Position numbers and translations under genes: made by a program
Shown here: one piece after another, positions 15,555-23,111 of the stretch
Layout: each line of letters opens with the position of its first letter
Numbering within the stretch: position 1 is the first letter of the stretch
Notes under the pieces: model-generated
Told to the model about the DNA's origin: nothing
Database searches by the model: none
The model's input: the letters and a program-made list of their open reading frames with translations, nothing else
Assembly: GCA_030535355.1 (NCBI GenBank)
Contig: JAUNIO010000038.1
Span: 1 to 32,148 of the forward strand
Direction of reading: 5' to 3'
From: a bacterium
GTDB taxonomy: Bacteria; Vulcanimicrobiota; Xenobia; Xenobiales; Xenobiaceae
DNA length: 32,148 nt

Positions 15555-16682
15555 TTAAAAATCACAATAATATTTGTCAAACACGCGCTCTCCTAAATGC
15601 TGCAGCCCCGCAGGCAGCTTTACATCTCCCAATGAATAGTTGTCTGCAAAGGCGTAATCGCCGATGCTGACGAGACTGTCAGGAAGAGACGCGGAATGCA
15701 GACGGCATTGTACAAATGCTTCTTTGCCTATAGAAACCAGATTATGCGGCCAAGCAACTGAAGTTAGCTCGGAACAGTGACAAAACGCATTATCTCCTAT
15801 ACGGATTAAACTGTCCGGGAATATTACCGACTGACAATTACAACGCTCGAACGCACTGTCGGCGATCTCTTTCACTCCCTCTCTGATGACCGCCGTCTGA
15901 ATATCGCTGTCAGCGCCGATGACTTTATCTCCCCAATACATGATGCCGTTTTCTTTCCACGAGACATTCTGCAGAGGGCAGTCACGGAAAGCATTGACGC
16001 CTATCTCGGCAACCGTATCCGACAGCCCGATCGAGGTAAGAGACCTGCAGCCGGCAAAAGCATTTTTGCCGATGCTGAGCAGGCTGTCCGGAAAGACGAC
16101 TGAAGAAAGATTTTGGCAGCGCCAAAATGCCCTGGCGGCTATCTCTTGAACTCCGCCGCGGATTGCGGCCTCGGTAATGCCGCTGTCGGCGCCGGTCACC
16201 GTGCCGCGCCAATAAGTTATGCCGTTCTCCTTCCAGGGTACATCCCGCAGCGGACAGTCTCTGAAAGCGTTGCAGCCCATCTCGGCCAACATCTCCGGCA
16301 GCCGCGCTGAGCTAAGATTAGTACAGTTCTCGAACGCCCAATGCCCCAGCTTTGCCATGCTGTCAGGCAGCACGGCCGCAGCCAGCTGCGTGCAGCCTTT
16401 GAAAGCGGAATCGCCGATCCTGAGCAAACTGTCCGGAAATGTCAGCTTTTGAAGCTTGGCGCAGTTTTCAAAAGCATTATTCTCTATGTCGGTCAGGCCT
16501 TCGGGAAATACAACCTCGGTAAGATTGGCGCAGCCGGAGAAAGCGTGAGCGCTAATGACCGCCGTGCCCGGCCTGATAACGGCTGCCGCGATGTCTTTTT
16601 CGGCTCGCACCAGCTCCTCGTATTCGTAGAGGATTCCGTCTTCCCAATCTTCTACATACAAATAATACAATTCGCTTTTCAT
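15555..16682 (-). CDS. BspA-like LRR_5 protein, 3' end displaced
   Basis: This frame is 375 aa. The N-terminus MKSELYYLYVEDWEDGILYE is a variant of the family cap, followed by EKDIAAAVIRPGTAVISAHAF. About 13 LRR_5 units follow, punctuated by two nearly identical modules (PWKENGITYWRGTVTGADSG and SWKENGIMYWGDKVIGADSD). It ends abruptly at LGERVFDKYYCDF, where the Rpn fragment begins on the other strand; the lost continuation is probably 15240-15077. No good ribosome site precedes the ATG at 16682. No signal peptide or membrane helix. The truncated product could still fold as a repeat solenoid. Confidence 0.8.
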   Translation of the reverse strand: MKSELYYLYVEDWEDGILYEYEELVRAEKDIAAAVIRPGTAVISAHAFSGCANLTEVVFPEGLTDIENNAFENCAKLQKLTFPDSLLRIGDSAFKGCTQLAAAVLPDSMAKLGHWAFENCTNLSSARLPEMLAEMGCNAFRDCPLRDVPWKENGITYWRGTVTGADSGITEAAIRGGVQEIAARAFWRCQNLSSVVFPDSLLSIGKNAFAGCRSLTSIGLSDTVAEIGVNAFRDCPLQNVSWKENGIMYWGDKVIGADSDIQTAVIREGVKEIADSAFERCNCQSVIFPDSLIRIGDNAFCHCSELTSVAWPHNLVSIGKEAFVQCRLHSASLPDSLVSIGDYAFADNYSLGDVKLPAGLQHLGERVFDKYYCDF

Positions 16683-17215
16683 AAGATATATGTACCATCA
16701 ATAATCAGTGCTGTCAGGCGGGTTCTCGGATAAACGAAGAGAGCCGGAAATATGTAAACCGCAAGTACCCGCATCGGCCGCGTCAATCGGTGTAACAGAT
16801 GTGACGGCCTTACGGTTTGAGGATTTTGATATCAACAGAACAAGACGGCAGCAATTCCCTTGCTCACCCGCCTGTCTGCCGCACAGCAAACAGCGTACCC
16901 TGCGCAAAGCGGCACCGGGATAATTAATACCGGTGAGTATAGGATATTGCGTAACTGCAGAATGCTGTGTCAGGAAATTACAAATGTTCTTATCAAAATA
17001 AGCTGTAACAGTTATTATAGCTTTCTAAATTGTTAAAGCATTGCGTTAATAATCATTATATACTCCATTAGATTGGTAGTATCCTGCTTTTGAACTAAAT
17101 CCTTTCTTGTATCATTAAATGTCAGGCTCTTAAAAGAATTGCATAATCAATAATAATTCGGAGATAAGGATTATGATGGCAAAATTTCGGTATTGCTGCG
17201 AATAAGATCAAATTA
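16683..17215. other. Intergenic region between two minus-strand LRR genes
   Basis: About 530 bp, strongly AT-rich at 16960-17210. I see no gene. It must contain any promoter of the 15555-16682 gene and the terminator of the 17216-19000 gene; no clear hairpin with a T-run was found. Confidence 0.4.
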
Positions 17216-19000
17216 TTACCGTTTTTTCAGATATTTCAGCAGTTCCTGCGCTGCCGGGCTTAAGCTGTGTACAGCTGCCGTTAAAATCTCTGATGTCTCC
17301 GATGACCGGCATCTCACAGATTCCGGCAGGCTGCGGCAGTAAATAAATACTTCCTTCCCCATTTCCTTCAGACCCGGCGGCAGGAATACGGAAGTTAAAT
17401 TTTCGCAGTACGCAAAAGCGCGGTCGCCGATCTTGGTTACCGTATCGGGGATATGCAGTGACGTAAGATTGTGGCAGCAAAAGAAACATTCTTCTTCTAT
17501 GGCGGTAAGCTTTGCCGGCAAAACCGCTTCGCGGAGCTCAGAACAGGAAGAAAAAGCTTTGGCGCCTATCTTCGTTACGCTGTCGGGGACGGCAGCCGAA
17601 GTTAAGCCGGAACCGTAAAACGCCGCGTTTCCTATTTCTTTCAGTCCGTTGGGAAGATTAATTTCCCGCAGCTTTTCGCAATCTTGAAATGAATAATTGC
17701 CGATAGCCTGCAGACCTGACGGCAGGTATACGGAGGTTAAACTTTCGCATTCGGAAAATGCGAAAACGCCGATATAAGCCACACTGTCCGGGATTATTAC
17801 CGTGGCGAGGCTGCGGCATCCCTTAAAGACCGCATCAGCAATTTGTTCGGTACCTGCTTTGATATCAGCATAAGTAATTTGCCTATCTGCTCCAACCACG
17901 ATGTTATGCCAATACGTTAAACCTTTTTCTTGACACAGTTGATTCTGCAGAGGACAGTCTTCGAAAGCATTGGTGCCGAAATAGGGCAGACTCTCGGGTA
18001 AACTGCCGGAAACTAATCCTCTGCAGCCGGCAAAAGCACGCGGGCCTATAATCAAAAGGCCTTCCGGAAAAACAATCTCTGTCAGACTGCAGCATTTGCA
18101 AAACGCCTCTGTTCCGATTGTTTGAAGGTTAGCAGACATATGCAGCCGGCTTAAATTTTCACAGAAATAAAAAGCTCGGTTGCCAATCTTCTTGACACTA
18201 TCGGGTAGTGTTACTTCCTGCAGCTTTTCGCACAATGCAAACGCTTCATTGCCTATTGCCGCAACGCTGTCAGGAAGTGTGACTGCGCGCAGCTCGCAGC
18301 ACTGCATAAAGGCATTGTCGCTTATTGCGTTGGTACCGCCGCGGATGGCAGCGGCAGTGAGATCGGAATCTGCACCGATCAAACAGTCCCGCCAATAGGT
18401 TAAACCGTTTTCTTTCCAGGGCGTATTCTGTAAAGGACAATTTTTGAAGGCATTGCTGCCTAATGCAGTTAAATTGGCAGGCAGAATGACAGAAGTCAAG
18501 TTTCTGCAATAAGCAAAAGCGTTATCTCCGATAACAGTCAGATTCTCAGGCAGTTCCACATGAGTTAAGCCCGAACACCCTGAAAATGCCATGTTTCCTA
18601 TATCGTTCAGGCTATCAGGAAGATTTATGTGAGTTAAGCTGCTGCAATCCTCAAAAGCTGCCTGTCCTATACTGCGCAGCGAACAGGGTAAATCCACATG
18701 AGACAGTTTTTGGCAATGACTAAAAGTATAAGCATTGATGTGAGTTACGCTGTCCGGCAACATGACGGCAGTCAGCTCATGACAACCCATGAAACAACCG
18801 TCCATTAAGCCTATGGTGCCTTCTTTGACTTTGGCTTCTTTGAGATCTGTTTTAGCTCTTACGGCCATATTCCCGTCTAAGTATAATATGCCGTCGATCC
18901 AGGCATGTAAACCACCGTCTGTATCGTCATAATCATCATATAAAGGCCCACATATTCCGTCGCAAATAATTAGGGGACGCTTATGATCGGATGCCGCCAT
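17216..19000 (-). CDS. BspA-like LRR_5 protein (leaderless, long, intact)
   Basis: This gene encodes 594 aa from ATG 19000, with GGGAG and AAGGAT upstream. It has an unusual Asp-rich head (MAASDHKRPLIICDGICG, LYDDYDDTDGG) before the family cap HAWIDGILYLDGNMAVRAKT and VKEGTIGL. More than 20 LRR_5 units follow, with two punctuation modules (PWKENGLTYWRDCLIGADSD and LCQEKGLTYWHNIVVGADRQ). The C-terminus is distinct and basic-helical (LSPAAQELLKYLKKR). No secretion signal or anchor is visible, and no lesion was found. The Rpn gene is divergent, with 381 bp between the starts. Confidence 0.92.
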   Translation of the reverse strand: MAASDHKRPLIICDGICGPLYDDYDDTDGGLHAWIDGILYLDGNMAVRAKTDLKEAKVKEGTIGLMDGCFMGCHELTAVMLPDSVTHINAYTFSHCQKLSHVDLPCSLRSIGQAAFEDCSSLTHINLPDSLNDIGNMAFSGCSGLTHVELPENLTVIGDNAFAYCRNLTSVILPANLTALGSNAFKNCPLQNTPWKENGLTYWRDCLIGADSDLTAAAIRGGTNAISDNAFMQCCELRAVTLPDSVAAIGNEAFALCEKLQEVTLPDSVKKIGNRAFYFCENLSRLHMSANLQTIGTEAFCKCCSLTEIVFPEGLLIIGPRAFAGCRGLVSGSLPESLPYFGTNAFEDCPLQNQLCQEKGLTYWHNIVVGADRQITYADIKAGTEQIADAVFKGCRSLATVIIPDSVAYIGVFAFSECESLTSVYLPSGLQAIGNYSFQDCEKLREINLPNGLKEIGNAAFYGSGLTSAAVPDSVTKIGAKAFSSCSELREAVLPAKLTAIEEECFFCCHNLTSLHIPDTVTKIGDRAFAYCENLTSVFLPPGLKEMGKEVFIYCRSLPESVRCRSSETSEILTAAVHSLSPAAQELLKYLKKR

Positions 19001-19036
19001 ATATCCTTACTCCCGCCTTTATATTGGTCTGCCGAT

Positions 19037-19070
19037 ACAAACTGGTTGTCGTAAAATATTTTTATTCAGC
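19037..19070 (-). promoter_or_regulatory. AT-rich element upstream of the LRR gene, resembling the Rpn upstream element
   Basis: On the minus strand this reads CTGAATAAAAATATTTTACG followed by ACAACCAGTT. It recalls the CTGAAATATTATT...CATCAGTT element at 19263-19301 on the other side of the same divergent spacer. It lies 40-70 bp before the LRR start. The resemblance is partial. Confidence 0.3.
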
Positions 19071-19262
19071 ACTATAAAATATCCTCTACAATAATGCTAA
19101 TATTTTGCGATTGTAATAAAGGAAAATTCAGCAGCCCCATTATACCGGCGCCGGTGCTGCTTCCGACTATCGTGTCAGGAATACCGCGCTGCCGAATCCT
19201 GTCCTTGGCAAACATATCTGTTATCAGCCCGGCTGTTCCCGCGGCCTATTTTATGGCTTTTA

Positions 19263-19301
19263 TTTAATAAAACTGAAATATTATTGTAAACATCAGTTAA
19301 C
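19263..19301 (+). promoter_or_regulatory. AT-rich upstream element of the Rpn gene
   Basis: Shares 32 of 39 positions with 11305-11343 before the TfoX-domain gene. It ends in GTTAAC, 81 bp before the Rpn ATG. Probable promoter or regulator site. Confidence 0.4.
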
Positions 19302-19381
19302 CTTACCGCAATATGATGTTAACAAACGCTGTCTATGCTTAATCCGGGAGCTCCAATTATCCGCAAGTCCTGGGAGGTATT

Positions 19382-20446
19382 ATGACCGCATCGGGGTTTA
19401 CTCTTGACAAGAGTTTAAAAGATGTTTTAGCCAATCCTGTCTGTATCCGTCAGATGCTGCAGCTCTATGTCTGCCGGGCAGAGATATTGGACGAGATCGA
19501 CTTTGATCGTATCGAGCAGCTCGGTACGGAATTTATCGATCCGTCTACGCAGCGCAGCTATTATGGCGATATGCTCTGGAAAATCAGCTACAAAGATCCC
19601 AAGCGCGAACCGCTTTATTTGGTTCTGCTGCTGGAATTACAGAGCAGCAGCTGCCGTTATATGGCGCTGAGGATGAACAACTATATGACTCAGTTTTATC
19701 TCCGCCTGCTTAAGACTACGGCGACTCAGGAATTCCGGCATCTGCCTCAGGTGCTGCCGGTGGTCTTTTATACCGGCTGGCATGCTTGGACAGGGCCGCT
19801 GGACATCTCTGAACTGATTGAAAATGGCGGCGCGGGTATTATGAGTTCCAAACCGCTGTATCAGTTCAAGTATCTTCTGCTGGACATTCCTCGCCTCATC
19901 AATAAAGCCGAACGCAATAGTCCGCTTTGGCTGCTGGTTGACAGTCTGCAGATCAACGATGTGGACAAATTCTGGGAAAGGTGGCACAATCTGAAATGCG
20001 TGCTGCCCGATTTAGGCAATCGTCTTTATCAGGAGGCTTGGGTGCAGCTGTTCGGCATTGTGTACGAGCATCTTAAGGAGGTAGATATGAGCGCTGAATT
20101 AAGTTTGGACATGGAATTTCCGCAGTATACGATGAAAGACCTAGACGACAGATTTGACGCTGAGGGCAATATGATCAGCACCAGCCAGCGCTATTTTAAA
20201 CAGGGCCGCGATAAAGGACGTGCTGAAGGTAAAAATTTAGGTTTGGCAGAGGGCAGAACCATTGGCCGAGAAGAGGGCAAAACAGAAGAACGGCTCAATA
20301 ATCTTAAACAAGTCCTGTCCGGCAAATTCGGCGATATTCCACCTGAACAGATGGAAATTGTGCTCGGACACCTTGACGAACCGGATCTGTTCTATCGCAT
20401 CATCAAAGCGGATTCCCCGGACGAGCTGCTGCAGGCGCTGCGCTGA
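19382..20446 (+). CDS. Rpn-family recombination-promoting nuclease (PD-(D/E)XK), full length
   Basis: This gene encodes 354 aa from an ATG with GGGAGGT just ahead. It belongs to the Rpn/YhgA-like family, formerly annotated 'putative transposase'. Family features are the N-terminal helical part, YYGDMLWKI with D63, then LYLVLLLELQSSS with E85-L-Q87 (the E-x-Q/K of the PD-(D/E)XK fold), LPVVFYTGWHAWTGPLDISE, and a Gly/Glu/Arg-rich linker (GRAEGKNLGLAEGRTIGREE). The C-terminal DUF4351-like helical tail reads LSGKFGDIPPEQMEIVLG. E. coli Rpn proteins are Mg-dependent DNA endonucleases that raise RecA-independent recombination. No lesion was seen. Pieces of closely related genes lie at 3448-3801 and 15234-15551. 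A hairpin follows the stop. Confidence 0.9.
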   Translation: MTASGFTLDKSLKDVLANPVCIRQMLQLYVCRAEILDEIDFDRIEQLGTEFIDPSTQRSYYGDMLWKISYKDPKREPLYLVLLLELQSSSCRYMALRMNNYMTQFYLRLLKTTATQEFRHLPQVLPVVFYTGWHAWTGPLDISELIENGGAGIMSSKPLYQFKYLLLDIPRLINKAERNSPLWLLVDSLQINDVDKFWERWHNLKCVLPDLGNRLYQEAWVQLFGIVYEHLKEVDMSAELSLDMEFPQYTMKDLDDRFDAEGNMISTSQRYFKQGRDKGRAEGKNLGLAEGRTIGREEGKTEERLNNLKQVLSGKFGDIPPEQMEIVLGHLDEPDLFYRIIKADSPDELLQALR

Positions 20447-20489
20447 GCTGTAAGCTGAGCTTGGCGATAGTCCCTCCCGCAGAAAAAAC

Positions 20490-20528
20490 AACAGTCTGCA
20501 GCCGTACACCTGCCGTCTGCAGACTGTT
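20490..20528. terminator. Bidirectional terminator between Rpn and LRR genes
   Basis: AACAGTCTGCAG (20490-20501) pairs perfectly with CTGCAGACTGTT (20517-20528) across a 15-nt loop. AAAAAACA lies on the left and a short T-rich stretch on the right. It sits between the convergent ends at 20446 and 20564. Confidence 0.75.
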
Positions 20529-20563
20529 TATCAATTCATCGCCAGAATCTGTTCGGCCGGCGT

Positions 20564-22438
20564 TTATTCTTGCCCGGCGCGGATGACCTCAGTATTGGGT
20601 CCAAAAGCGCGCTTGTCCAGTCTGACCACGCTCTCCGGGATGACTATGGAAGCCAGATTATCGCATCCGTCAAACGCGTAATTGTCTATTTCCTCCAGAC
20701 CGTCGGGCAGTTTCGGAGACGTCAGCTTGGCGCAGCCTTGAAAAGCGAAGCTGCCGATAACCTTCAATTCCGAAGGGAATTTGACCAAACTGAGTTCCGA
20801 ACAGGACGCAAAGCAGCCGTTGGGCAGTTCTTCCAGCCGGGAAGGCAACACTATAAAGGCCAGCGCCGTACAATCCCTAAAAGCATCCTCTCCGATTTCG
20901 GCTATGCCGTCGGGCAGATGCACCGCCGCCAGCTGTCTGCAGCCCGCGAACGCGGCTTCACCGACGTGAGTCATGCTGTCGGGAATAATAACCGAGACCA
21001 GCTGATCGCAGCGGGCAAAAACTCTCTCGTCGATCTTTACCGTCCCTTCTCTTATGCGCGCAATCGCGAGGCCGCTGTCGGCGCCGATCAGACAGTTTCC
21101 CCAGTAGGTCAGACCGTTTTCTTTCCAGGGCGCGTTCTGCAGAGGGCAGCTGCGGAAAGCCTGGCTTCCCAAAAAGATCAGTCCGGCCGGCAGCTCGGCC
21201 GCGGTTAAACGCTCACATCCGTCAAAGGCATATGCCCCAATCGTCTTGAGACCATTCGGCAGACTGATTTTCGCCAGTTCCCCGCACTCGCTGAAAGCGC
21301 TGCCGCTGATTTCCTCAAGGCCGGCGGGAAACTTCACTTCGGCAAGCTGCCTGCAGCTGCGGAAAGCGCTGCCTTCGATCTGCATCACCGTATCGGGAAT
21401 CCGCAGCTCCGCCAAACCGCAGCCCCAAAAGCAGCCGTACCGGATCTCCTTCAGCCCGTCCGGCAAAGTGACCGCGGCGAGGTCCTTGCAGCCGCTGAAA
21501 GCGCGGCAGCCGATTTCGGCAACGCTGTCGGGAATGATTATGGAGGTCAGCCCCGTGCCGGCAAAGCATTCGGCCGGTAGTTCGCGCAAGTCCTCCGGCA
21601 GAGCGATCTCGGTCAGATCTTTGCAGTCCCGGAAAGCGCCGGTACAGATTTTCCGCACTCCGGGGCGGATGGCTGCCGAAGTTATGCCGGTCTCCGCTCC
21701 GACCAGGGTGTCTCCCCAATAGGTCAGACCGTTTTCCTGCCAGGGAACGTTTGCAAGCGGACAGCCGCGGAAGGCGTTTCCGCCCATCTCCTCCAGACCG
21801 TCGGGCAGTTCCGCCGCAGTGAGGGCGGTACAGCCGGCAAAAGCGTTCGCGCCGATACTCTTCAGGCCGGCGGGAAAATGAATCGACGCCAGTCTGCCGC
21901 AGCTGTGAAATGCGTCGTCGCCGACGGTTTCCAAACTTTGGGGCAGCCTGACGGAGGTTAAGCCGAAACATTCTTCAAAAGCCGAAATGCCGATTGTCCG
22001 CAGTCCCGCGGGCAGATCTATTTCGGTTAATGCCTCGCAGCCGGCAAAGGCGCTGTCGCCGATGCTCTTCAGGCCGGCGGGAAAACTAATCGACTCCAGG
22101 CTGACGCAGCAGTGAAAAGACCACTCTGCGATGACTTCAAGATTGTCCGGCAGAGTTATCTGCTTAAGGCTGACGCAGCCGGCGAAGGCCGACCCATACC
22201 CCAAGGAGGTAACGCTCGGCGGCACGACCACGGTCTCCAGCTCTTTACATCTGTTAAAGCAGCTGCCGTTAATCTGAACGGTGCCGTCTTTGATCACGGC
22301 ATGGCGAATATTTTTATCCGCTTTGACGGCGCAGTCTCCGTCGTAGAGAATGCCGTCTTCCCAAACGCAGCCGGCGAGCAGCTCGGCTTCGTATTCCTGT
22401 ACGTCGCTCATTTTCATGGACATCCATTTTTTCTTCAT
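20564..22438 (-). CDS. BspA-like LRR_5 protein (leaderless, longest intact copy)
   Basis: This gene encodes 624 aa from ATG 22438, with AAAGGA about 6 bases upstream. The leader MKKKWMSMKMSDVQEYEAEL is followed by the family cap CVWEDGILYDGDCAVKADKN and VIKDGTVQINGSCF. About 24 LRR_5 units follow, with two punctuation modules (PWQENGLTYWGDTLVGAETG near 21700, PWKENGLTYWGNCLIGADSG near 21110). The C-terminus is RAFGPNTEVIRAGQE. The leader is basic but has no hydrophobic stretch, so it is not a signal peptide. The same leader and C-terminus occur in the decayed copy 13551-14083. The truncated copy 22487-22714 lies 48 bp upstream, so the two could share a transcript. Confidence 0.93.
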   Translation of the reverse strand: MKKKWMSMKMSDVQEYEAELLAGCVWEDGILYDGDCAVKADKNIRHAVIKDGTVQINGSCFNRCKELETVVVPPSVTSLGYGSAFAGCVSLKQITLPDNLEVIAEWSFHCCVSLESISFPAGLKSIGDSAFAGCEALTEIDLPAGLRTIGISAFEECFGLTSVRLPQSLETVGDDAFHSCGRLASIHFPAGLKSIGANAFAGCTALTAAELPDGLEEMGGNAFRGCPLANVPWQENGLTYWGDTLVGAETGITSAAIRPGVRKICTGAFRDCKDLTEIALPEDLRELPAECFAGTGLTSIIIPDSVAEIGCRAFSGCKDLAAVTLPDGLKEIRYGCFWGCGLAELRIPDTVMQIEGSAFRSCRQLAEVKFPAGLEEISGSAFSECGELAKISLPNGLKTIGAYAFDGCERLTAAELPAGLIFLGSQAFRSCPLQNAPWKENGLTYWGNCLIGADSGLAIARIREGTVKIDERVFARCDQLVSVIIPDSMTHVGEAAFAGCRQLAAVHLPDGIAEIGEDAFRDCTALAFIVLPSRLEELPNGCFASCSELSLVKFPSELKVIGSFAFQGCAKLTSPKLPDGLEEIDNYAFDGCDNLASIVIPESVVRLDKRAFGPNTEVIRAGQE

Positions 22439-22486
22439 ATTGATTCCTTTCCCAATCGGTTGAGCATAGTGTTTATTGATGCAGAG

Positions 22487-22714
22487 CTATTGACGCAGAG
22501 CCGTATCGGTTAAAGCCGCGCATCCTTCAAAGGCGCCCTCGCCAATCTTAACCGGACCGCCCGGAAAAGAGACCGAAACGAGTTGATTGTATTCGTAAAA
22601 CGCCGCGGCGTCGATGTTTACGGTCCCCGGTCTGATGCGGGCTTCTCTGATATGCTTATCAGATGCTGCGGCCGTATCGCCTTCATAGGCGACGCCGTCA
22701 ATCCATTCCGGCAT
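22487..22714 (-). pseudogene. N-terminal fragment of a BspA-like LRR_5 gene
   Basis: A 75-codon frame with a good ribosome site (AAGGAG) and the family cap MPEWIDGVAYEGDTAAASDK, RIRPGTVNIDAAAF, then two LRR units. It stops at ALTDTALRQ, directly before the leader region of the 20564-22438 gene. The rest of the gene is missing, so it appears to be the 5' remnant of a deletion between tandem copies. It could be translated as a short peptide and may supply the promoter for the downstream gene. Confidence 0.8.
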
Positions 22715-23111
22715 AGGTATTGCTCCTTAGATCAATAGATCAAGCCGCCGCGCTCGGCGGAACGATAACTGAGACAGATTGGTTGCGGCTTAATAACAGC
22801 TTGGTATAAGCCGTCCGCCATAAGCGCTGCGCCGCTTGGGGACGCCTCCGTCCGCATGTTTTTGGCCGCATTAAAAACACAGCCGCAGAGATTTGCTGAA
22901 AAAAAGGCAGAGTCAGGTCTTTTGAAGTTGTTTTGCAGTAGTGTCTAAGATAAAGCAGTTAACGTGTTTATATTTGCTTATTTTCTGTTTAGTGGCTAAT
23001 TCCTGCTGCTTTTAAGCAAAACATATCTGCTTACCTTTCGGCGCACGCTGCAGCGTCCGGTACGGCGGCTCGTTTCTTCGTCTTCTTCATGTCTGCCGGA
23101 AATAATGTCTG
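22715..23111. promoter_or_regulatory. Upstream region of the LRR fragment, with shared AT-rich element at 22958-23010
   Basis: About 400 bp with no gene. The AT-rich part at 22958-23010 includes GTTAAC and TATTTGCTTATTTTCTG and resembles 14288-14325 upstream of the decayed paralog. It is probably promoter DNA for the minus-strand LRR genes. Confidence 0.35.
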
